From contig CAZGKF010000069.1 of assembly GCA_964526475.1 (NCBI GenBank), positions 1-11,394 of the forward strand: a stretch of 11,394 nucleotides of DNA, written 5' to 3'. The stretch is from CAYVTV01 sp964526475. GTDB lineage: Bacteria; Bacteroidota; Bacteroidia; Bacteroidales; GCA-2748055. This document shows positions 5,318 to 11,394 of the stretch, one piece after another. The notes below the pieces were generated by a model. That model was not told the origin of the DNA, ran no database searches, and saw only the letters and a list, made by a program, of their open reading frames with translations. The translations under genes were made by a program, and so were the position numbers. How positions within the stretch are numbered: the stretch's first letter is position 1; the number at the start of each line of letters is the position of its first letter.

Positions 5318-6630
5318 TGAACAGAATAGTTATTTTCGGATTTATACTCCTGTTTCTATCAGGCGGGATTAACGGACAAGGAAAAACATCCGTTATGGAA
5401 TTTTCTCTTCAGGAAGCTGTTACTTTTGCTCTGGAGAATAACCTGAGCATTAAAAACGCTGAACTGGATATTGAAGAGGCAAGGAAAGAAGTTTGGTCAA
5501 CAACAGCAATAGGATTGCCACAGGTAAACGGATCATACGACTACCAGCATCTCCCGGGGACCTTGCCTTCTCTGAGTTTTCCGGACCCCGACGGAGGTTT
5601 TCAGAAAATAGCCCTGGGAGTTAAAAACAGTGCAACATATAATGTTATGTTTTCCCAGCTTGTATTCAGCGGGGAATATATAATCGGTCTTCAGGCTGCA
5701 AGAACGTACCTGGAGCTTTCCTCAACATCGAGGGTGAAAAGCGAAATGGATGTGAAGGAAGCTGTTCATATGGCATATTATACTGTTCTTCTTATGGAAA
5801 AAAACAAGGAAATACTTGATTCATCCCTTCATAATATCAATTCCGTTCTTTTCGAAACAAAAGCTATGTATGAACAGGGGTTTATTGAAGAAACTGATTA
5901 CGAGCAAATTCAGGTGACAAGGAACACCCTTATCAATTCTTCAAAAGCCCTTGAAAGACAAATAAACCTGGCGTTTATGCTGCTCAGGATACAGCTCGGA
6001 CTATCGGCAGGGGATGAAGTAAGGCTGACAGACAAACTGCATTCCTTTATCTCCATTCCGGAGGAAGACCTGCTTTTTTCTGAAGAATTTGATCTGAACA
6101 GAAATGTTGATTACCAGCTTCTCCGGACTCAGGAGAGGATATCGGAGTTAACCCTCAGCAGGGAGAAATCAAAATACCTTCCTTCTGTGTCAGCTTTTTA
6201 TCTTTACCAGGATAAAACAAGAAAGGCAGATTTCGATATTACCTTTAATAACATTGTCGGTCTGAATGTGAGTGTCCCTATTTTCTCCAGCGGACAGCGG
6301 ATGGCAAAAGTTCAGCAAGCCCGCATTAATCTGGAAAAAGCCAGGAACACCCGTGAAAAGATGTCTGAAAACATTTTAATGTCAGTGGAACAGACACGTA
6401 CGGATTTCAATAATGCTTATGAAAAATACCTGATAGAGAGAGAAAACCTCACACTCGCAGAAAAAGTTTTTGAAAGAACCCGGATAAAATATAAACAAGG
6501 GGTATCATCTGGTATGGACCTTACCCAGGCAAATAACCAGTACCTCGATAGTTATTCATCCTATACAGGAGCTATTTTTGAATTGCTTACAGCAAGGGTG
6601 AAATTTAAAAAAGCTTTGACAAACCTATAA
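5314..6630 (+). CDS. TolC-like outer-membrane efflux protein
   Basis: A 438-residue outer-membrane channel component of the tripartite pump. An N-terminal signal peptide (hydrophobic residues about 4-21, likely cleavage near NGQG) is followed by two outer-membrane efflux protein (OEP) repeats. The first starts around LQEAVTFALENN (about 32-43), with the strand-like segment LPQVNGSYDY. The second carries LPSVSAFYLYQD, VPIFSSGQ and long helices ending near the C-terminus. The halves show the usual helix-strand-strand-helix pattern, and length is normal. No N-terminal lipobox cysteine is present, unlike many NodT-type relatives. Two adjacent ATGs (5314 and 5317) are possible starts; the first overlaps the stop of a tiny upstream frame. 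The adaptor gene follows after 12 bp, so the two are clearly co-transcribed. It should dock with the adaptor and let substrates exit the cell. The substrate is not evident from sequence. Confidence 0.93.
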   Translation: MMNRIVIFGFILLFLSGGINGQGKTSVMEFSLQEAVTFALENNLSIKNAELDIEEARKEVWSTTAIGLPQVNGSYDYQHLPGTLPSLSFPDPDGGFQKIALGVKNSATYNVMFSQLVFSGEYIIGLQAARTYLELSSTSRVKSEMDVKEAVHMAYYTVLLMEKNKEILDSSLHNINSVLFETKAMYEQGFIEETDYEQIQVTRNTLINSSKALERQINLAFMLLRIQLGLSAGDEVRLTDKLHSFISIPEEDLLFSEEFDLNRNVDYQLLRTQERISELTLSREKSKYLPSVSAFYLYQDKTRKADFDITFNNIVGLNVSVPIFSSGQRMAKVQQARINLEKARNTREKMSENILMSVEQTRTDFNNAYEKYLIERENLTLAEKVFERTRIKYKQGVSSGMDLTQANNQYLDSYSSYTGAIFELLTARVKFKKALTNL

Positions 6631-6642
6631 AATAATAAATTC

Positions 6643-7764
6643 ATGAAAAAGATTTTTGTTGCATTATCAGTTCTCATTTTAGCATCATGTTCTCCAAAAG
6701 GCCCCGAGGCAGTGCAAAAAAAGATCTCCGGTTATAAAAACCAGCTAGCAGAACTTAGCCGGAAGATTGATGAACTGGAAGAAAAACTGCGCGCCGACAC
6801 CATTTTAATAAGTGATAACCAGAAAACTCTGGTTGAATTAAAAGAATTATCCTTTCGCCATTTTGCGCATTTTATTACTTTAAGTGGAAAAGTCACGCCT
6901 GAACAGGAAGCATTTATAAGTCCTGAAATAAACGGACAGGTGCACAGAATATTTGTCAAAGAAGGTCAACTTGTAAAAAAGGGCGAATTACTGATTTCTC
7001 TGAAGACAGATATCACAGAGCGTTCGATACAGGAAGTACAAACAAATCTCGACCTGGCCTCAAAGCTCTACGAAAAGCAAAAAGAACTGTGGGACCAGAA
7101 TATAGGCTCCGAGATTCAATATCTTCAGTTGAAAGCAAACATGGAATCCCTTCAGGCAAGATTAGCTACACTCAGGGAGCAGTTGCAGATGGCTTCCATA
7201 AAAGCTCCATTTGAAGGATTAGTTGAGAAAATATATATTAAGGAGGGGGAACTGGCTTCACCGGGAATACGTCTTCTTCACATTGTAAACCTTGAAAAAC
7301 TGAAAATATCTGCAGATGTCTCCGAAAATTATCTGAACGATATACAAAAAGGAGAGATAGTAACAATAGAATTCCCTTCATTCCCCGAAATGACAAGAAC
7401 ACTTCCGGTAAAACGTTTGGGAAATATTATAGACAATAAAAGCAGGACTTTCACTGTGGAGGTATCCTACGATAATCCGGGAGGAAAAATAAAACCCAAT
7501 CAGTTTGTTAATATGCTGATCAATGATTTTGCTTCAGAACAAGCAATTGTGGTTCCATCAATAATTATCAGGCAGGACATCCAGGGTCATTTTCTCTTCG
7601 TTGCGGAAGAAGAGAATGGTGAACTGAAAGCCAGGAAAATTTATGTAATACCCGGGAAATCATATATGGAAGAAACCATGATCCGGGAAGGAATTAAACC
7701 CGGCATGAAAGTGATCATAGGTGGATACAATATGGTCAGGAACGGATCAGATATAAAAATTTAA
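6643..7764 (+). CDS. Efflux RND periplasmic adaptor (membrane fusion protein), lipoprotein
   Basis: A 373-residue adaptor of the AcrA/HlyD class that bridges the RND permease and the TolC-like channel. A short lipoprotein signal ends in the lipobox LASC, with acylation at C16, so it should be lipid-anchored and facing the periplasm. Residues about 26-52 form an extra Lys/Glu-rich heptad segment before the main domains. The first lipoyl half is at about 93-123 (GQVHRIFVKEGQLVKKGE), the coiled-coil hairpin at about 124-184, and the second lipoyl half at about 185-215 (IKAPFEGLVEKIYIKEGE). A beta-barrel spans about 218-293 and a C-terminal membrane-proximal domain about 294-373. Length is normal. 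The gene lies 12 bp after the channel gene and 29 bp before the RND gene, clearly one operon. Lipidation makes it a client of the Lgt encoded upstream. Confidence 0.94.
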   Translation: MKKIFVALSVLILASCSPKGPEAVQKKISGYKNQLAELSRKIDELEEKLRADTILISDNQKTLVELKELSFRHFAHFITLSGKVTPEQEAFISPEINGQVHRIFVKEGQLVKKGELLISLKTDITERSIQEVQTNLDLASKLYEKQKELWDQNIGSEIQYLQLKANMESLQARLATLREQLQMASIKAPFEGLVEKIYIKEGELASPGIRLLHIVNLEKLKISADVSENYLNDIQKGEIVTIEFPSFPEMTRTLPVKRLGNIIDNKSRTFTVEVSYDNPGGKIKPNQFVNMLINDFASEQAIVVPSIIIRQDIQGHFLFVAEEENGELKARKIYVIPGKSYMEETMIREGIKPGMKVIIGGYNMVRNGSDIKI

Positions 7765-7793
7765 GAGGAATAAACGATTATCACATTTTAAAT

Positions 7794-10700
7794 ATGGCAA
7801 CAAAAGAATTATCAGATAAAGTTGTAAGGGAATTCAGGATCACAACTTTCGCACTAAATAACAGAAGTACTATATTTCTGCTTACATTGATTATTGCTTT
7901 ATTCGGACTTATATCCTATTTGCGTTTACCAAAGGAATTATTCCCGGATGTGGTCATTCCAACGGTACTCGTACAAACAACTTATCCCGGGAACTCTCCT
8001 GTAGATATTGAAAATCTTATTTCACGGCCGCTTGAGAAAGAGCTGGAATCTGTAACAGGTATTAAAAACCTGCGTTCCACTTCTGCACAGGATGCTTCCA
8101 TGATTTTTGTAGAATTCAATACAGATATAGAAATCAAGGATGCTGTTAATGACGTTAAGGATGCTGTTGACAAAGCCATCAGTGAATTACCGAATGACCC
8201 TATGCGCATGGACCCTCTTGTGATGGACATAGACCTTTCGGAGTTCCCTATACTTAATATCAACCTGTCGGGGGACTTCAGTATTGAAGAATTGAAATCC
8301 TATGCAGAATATCTTCAGGAAAAGATTGAGTCCATAAGGGAAATTTCAAAAGCACAGATTAAAGGTGTGGATGACAGGGAGATAAAAATTGATGTTGACC
8401 TCTTGCGGCTGGAAAGTTATGAATTGACATTTAACGATATTGAGTTTGCTGTTTCACAGGAAAACATAGCTATGTCGGGTGGTGAAATACGCCTTGGCGA
8501 CACACGCAGGTCGGTGAGGATAGACGGGGAGTTTAAAGAGGTAAGTGATATAGGGAATGTTATTGTAAATAATGAAAACGACAGAGTTGTGTATTTACGT
8601 GATGTAGCTGATATTTACGATGGGTATGCAGATCCCCGGAGCTTTGCCAGATTAAATCATCAACCTGTAGTATCAGTGCAGGTAATAAAAAAGAAGGGAG
8701 AGAACCTGCTTGCAGCAACTGATGAGATTTTCAAGGTTCTGGAAGAATCAAAGCAGTCTGGTAATATCCCCGCTGACCTTTCCATTTCGCTTACAAATGA
8801 TCAGTCGGAAATTGTACGAAATCAGCTTCATAATCTGGAAAATAATATCATCATGGGGGTTATCCTTGTGGTCCTTGTACTATTTTATTTCCTCGGAACA
8901 AGGAATGCCTTATTTGTAGGTCTCGCCATTCCAATGTCCATGCTGATGTCATTTATGATAATAAGTATTATTGGATTCAAAATAAATATGATCGTTTTGT
9001 TCTCCATGATACTTGCGCTCGGAATGTTGGTGGATAATGCCATAGTGGTAGTGGAAAATATTTACAGGTTCGTGGATATGGGTTATTCCCCTTTCAAAGC
9101 TGCCCGAAATGCCGTAGGGGAAATAGCAAACCCAATTATCACCTCGACGCTTACCACTCTGGCAGCATTTCTTCCCCTGGCATTCTGGGAAGGCATTACC
9201 GGAGAATTTATGAAAAATCTTCCCATCACCCTTATCATAGTCCTCTCTTCTTCATTATTTGTTGCCCTGATCATTGTCCCGGTATTTTCTGCTACTTTTA
9301 TAGAAACCGATAAAGAGAAACGCAATGCAACTCCTGATAAAAGGAAAAGATACAGGTTTATTTTTATCATACTTGGATTATCTGCATTAATGTTCATTAT
9401 GGGATTACGGGTGCTGCCAAATATTTTGGTTGTAATATCTGTTATTTCATACCTTAATCTCGTATTCTTTCATAAAGCTGAAAAATGGTTCCAGGAAGTA
9501 TTTCTTCTGCGGCTTGAAAACATATATACCCGAACGCTTAAATTCGCCCTGAGAAGAAGAAATCCAATGTTTGTTTTCACAGGAACATTTATACTGTTGA
9601 TATTTACCATAATCTTTTATTTTGCAAGGGATATAAATATTAACTTTTTCCCGGTTAACGAGCCGAATTACATCAATATTGAAGCGGAATTACCTTTGGG
9701 GACTGACATTAAAATTACAGATGAATTTATGAGGAAATTTGAAAGTGATCTTGACGAGATCCTGGAACCTGACAAATACATTGTAAAATCGGTGCTTACC
9801 ACCGTAGGTGTAGGGATGGACAGTGATTTCACTCCTGGTGGCTCCCCATACAAAGCTATTACAACGGTTTCATTTGTTGATTACAACATGAGGGAAGGGA
9901 AAAAAACTTCCGAAATACTGAAAGATTTAACGAAAGAAATGGTAAACCGTTACCCCGGTGTTAAATTATCTTTTGAAAAAGATGATATGGGGCCACCTGC
10001 CGGTGAACCTGTGAGTATAGAAGTATCAGGTGAGGATTTCTTTCGTCTTGTTTCTGTAACCGACACAGTTATAAACCTTATTGAAAATTCAGGAATTGAA
10101 GGAATTGAAGGATTGAAAATGGATCTTAAGACCGACAGTCCGGAAATTCTTATCCGTCTCGACAGAGAAAAACTCATGAGGTTTGGTCTTTCTACGATGC
10201 AGGTAGCAGGTACCATAAGAACAGCATTGTTTGGGAAGGAGATATCCGACTATAAAGTTGGGGAGGATGAATATCCTATACAATTGCGACTGGAGGAAGA
10301 ACAAAGAAACGATCTGACTGCTCTGATGAACATGAAAATCACTTACAGGGAAGACGGAGTAGTCTATCAGCTTCCTGTATCTGCTGTTGCTGAAGTGGCG
10401 TATCAAACTACTTACAATTCTATACGAAGAAAGGACATGAAGAGGGTGATCACCATTTCATCCAACGTAATTGAAGGATATAATGCTAACAGTATAAACC
10501 TGCAGATTATTTCTTTACTTGAATCATCGCTGGAAATGCCTGAAGGGTATGTATATGAGTTCACCGGGGAACAGCAGGAACAACAAAATTCCATGGAATT
10601 CCTGGGAAGAGCAATGATGATTGCAATGGCACTAATACTTTTGATACTCGTAACACAATTCAACTCCCTTGTTAAACCACTTATTATTATGGCAAGCGTA

Positions 10701-11222
10701 TTATTCAGTACAATAGGGGTTTTTGGAGGGCTTGCAACATTTAAAATGGATTTTATCGTGGTAATGACCGGTATTGGCATAATTTCACTTGCAGGAATAG
10801 TGGTAAACAATGCAATAGTGCTTATAGATTACATAGAACTACTGAATGCGAGGAAACGCAAAGATATGGGTTTGCCTGAAGGAGCTTTCCTTCCCGGACC
10901 CGCAGCCCTGGAATGTATAATAATGGCAGGTAAAACAAGATTACGACCTGTACTCCTCACAGCTATCACTACCATATTGGGACTTATCTCCCTGGCTATT
11001 GGTCTTAATATCGATTTCGCCGGCTTGTTAACGCAATACAAACCCGACATTTATTTCGGTGGTGACCAGGTAATATTCTGGGGTCCTATGTCGTGGACAG
11101 TCATCTTCGGGTTAACTTTTTCTACCTTCCTTACTTTAATAGTAGTGCCGGTAATGTACAGGCTGACAGTAAATATCCAGAAGTCTATCATCAAAAACTT
11201 CGGTGGGATAAGACAGGAATAG
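7794..11222 (+). CDS. Efflux RND transporter permease (AcrB/HAE-like)
   Basis: A 1142-residue inner-membrane proton antiporter and the engine of the tripartite pump. TM1 is at about 26-44, followed by a large periplasmic loop beginning KELFPDVVIPTV. TM2-TM6 lie at about 350-500, a second large loop at about 613-935, and TM8-TM12 at about 940-1125. TM4 carries GMLVDNAIVVVEN with D414, and TM11 carries RLRPVLLTA with R1051. Relative to AcrB, the D408 position is Asn (N415) and the K940 position is Asn (N1005, in GIVVNNAIVLIDY). Two additional hydrophobic segments, about 521-537 and 541-560, lie between TM6 and TM7, making the protein longer than AcrB. I recall similar insertions and the VDN motif in other Bacteroidota pumps, so these are probably lineage traits. 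The long TM11-TM12 connection with FWGPMSW also fits that subgroup. Substrate is unknown: drugs, bile salts, lipids or other amphiphiles are possible, and the heavy-metal class is less likely. Confidence 0.95.
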   Translation: MATKELSDKVVREFRITTFALNNRSTIFLLTLIIALFGLISYLRLPKELFPDVVIPTVLVQTTYPGNSPVDIENLISRPLEKELESVTGIKNLRSTSAQDASMIFVEFNTDIEIKDAVNDVKDAVDKAISELPNDPMRMDPLVMDIDLSEFPILNINLSGDFSIEELKSYAEYLQEKIESIREISKAQIKGVDDREIKIDVDLLRLESYELTFNDIEFAVSQENIAMSGGEIRLGDTRRSVRIDGEFKEVSDIGNVIVNNENDRVVYLRDVADIYDGYADPRSFARLNHQPVVSVQVIKKKGENLLAATDEIFKVLEESKQSGNIPADLSISLTNDQSEIVRNQLHNLENNIIMGVILVVLVLFYFLGTRNALFVGLAIPMSMLMSFMIISIIGFKINMIVLFSMILALGMLVDNAIVVVENIYRFVDMGYSPFKAARNAVGEIANPIITSTLTTLAAFLPLAFWEGITGEFMKNLPITLIIVLSSSLFVALIIVPVFSATFIETDKEKRNATPDKRKRYRFIFIILGLSALMFIMGLRVLPNILVVISVISYLNLVFFHKAEKWFQEVFLLRLENIYTRTLKFALRRRNPMFVFTGTFILLIFTIIFYFARDININFFPVNEPNYINIEAELPLGTDIKITDEFMRKFESDLDEILEPDKYIVKSVLTTVGVGMDSDFTPGGSPYKAITTVSFVDYNMREGKKTSEILKDLTKEMVNRYPGVKLSFEKDDMGPPAGEPVSIEVSGEDFFRLVSVTDTVINLIENSGIEGIEGLKMDLKTDSPEILIRLDREKLMRFGLSTMQVAGTIRTALFGKEISDYKVGEDEYPIQLRLEEEQRNDLTALMNMKITYREDGVVYQLPVSAVAEVAYQTTYNSIRRKDMKRVITISSNVIEGYNANSINLQIISLLESSLEMPEGYVYEFTGEQQEQQNSMEFLGRAMMIAMALILLILVTQFNSLVKPLIIMASVLFSTIGVFGGLATFKMDFIVVMTGIGIISLAGIVVNNAIVLIDYIELLNARKRKDMGLPEGAFLPGPAALECIIMAGKTRLRPVLLTAITTILGLISLAIGLNIDFAGLLTQYKPDIYFGGDQVIFWGPMSWTVIFGLTFSTFLTLIVVPVMYRLTVNIQKSIIKNFGGIRQE

Positions 11223-11263
11223 AAGGGAAATGGCGATGGATTGGGAAGGCAGGAAAAGTAAAC
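11223..11263. other. Short unannotated spacer after the RND gene
   Basis: This stretch runs from the RND stop codon to the beginning of the right repeat. It is purine-rich and contains no hairpin followed by a T-tract, so no intrinsic terminator for the efflux operon is visible before the repeat. Confidence 0.5.
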
Positions 11264-11386
11264 GCTTATGTGCGCAGGACGTCCACGGATTGTGCGAACC
11301 TGAGGCTTTTTGGCCGGGGCAGGGCGGGTTGGCAAGGTAAAAAAAGTTGGCAGAGGGCAGTTGGCAGTCGCAAAGTGAAAAAAGTT
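11264..11386 (-). repeat. Right copy of the dispersed repeat, inverted
   Basis: Positions 11291-11386 are the exact reverse complement of 9-104. The weaker outer similarity reaches GCTTATGTGCG at 11264-11274, matching 120-130. Between them, 11275-11290 differs from 105-119 by substitutions and one base of length, and contains the palindrome GGACGTCC (11277-11284). Similarity on the window-end side stops at 11386, with only scattered matches beyond. Identity over 96 bp against clear divergence next to it suggests recent spread or selection on the conserved block. Confidence 0.9.
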
Positions 11387-11394
11387 AGCAGTAG

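Noticed and set aside
10092..10118. Tandem GGAATTGAA repeat in the RND gene as a slippage or phase-variation site
   Set aside because: There are only two perfect 9-bp units, both in frame, encoding GIEGIEG in a loop where I expect related pumps to have similar residues. A 9-bp change would not shift the frame.
10412..10810. 132-codon antisense frame within the RND gene, and other long minus-strand frames at 9083-9397, 10089-10406 and 11051-11335
   Set aside because: They are shadows of a strongly coding + strand gene. Their products look like reverse-frame translations, with no start context or recognisable domain.
11223..11290. Intrinsic terminator for the efflux operon
   Set aside because: No GC-rich stem followed by a T-run on the + strand is visible in this stretch. 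The palindromes TGCGCA and GGACGTCC are too short and lack a T-tract.
1..11394. Composite transposon or integrative element bounded by the terminal inverted repeats
   Set aside because: There is no transposase, integrase or resolvase anywhere inside, the cargo is ordinary housekeeping and efflux genes, and a third partial copy lies inside. A dispersed repeat is simpler.

Overview
The window looks like chromosomal DNA from a member of the Bacteroidota, probably an anaerobic or marine Bacteroidales-type lineage. The evidence is: perfect TAnnTTTG promoter -7 elements (all TATATTTG) just upstream of three genes; almost no Shine-Dalgarno sequences; a lipoprotein of the Big_5 / Ig-like family typical of this phylum; and an efflux operon with a lipoprotein adaptor and a long RND pump of the Bacteroidota type. 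The genes are intact and have ordinary, matching composition. I see no phage, plasmid, CRISPR or transposase genes.

Layout, left to right. Positions 1-340 hold a dispersed repeat, a G-rich repeat and the promoter of a ROK-family sugar kinase (341-1300, +). A large Ig-like-domain lipoprotein (1297-3093, -) converges on the kinase, and the two stop codons overlap. A 377-bp divergent intergenic region (3094-3470) holds the lipoprotein promoter, a second G-rich repeat and a 28-bp fragment of the terminal repeat. It is followed by lgt (3471-4340, +), the prolipoprotein diacylglyceryl transferase. The rest is an efflux locus: a TetR-type regulator (4541-5155), a TolC-like outer-membrane channel (5314-6630), a lipoprotein periplasmic adaptor (6643-7764) and an inner-membrane RND permease (7794-11222). 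The last 172 bp carry the terminal repeat in inverted orientation.

The TolC-like, adaptor and RND proteins should form one tripartite pump spanning both membranes. The TetR-type protein is the likely local repressor, and dyad sequences lie in front of its own gene and in front of the TolC-like gene. Lgt would lipidate exported proteins, including the adaptor and the Ig-like lipoprotein encoded here, although that does not imply shared regulation.

The most unusual structure is the repeat. A 96-bp perfect inverted repeat lies at the two ends of the window (9-104 and 11291-11386), and its 28-bp inner core recurs between the lipoprotein gene and lgt. This suggests a dispersed intergenic repeat family, possibly one that broke an assembly at both ends of a contig. 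I found no clear evidence of a wholly new biological system. The repeat family, a possible 18-codon leader ORF coupled to the TolC-like gene, and the altered proton-relay residues in the RND pump are the best leads.
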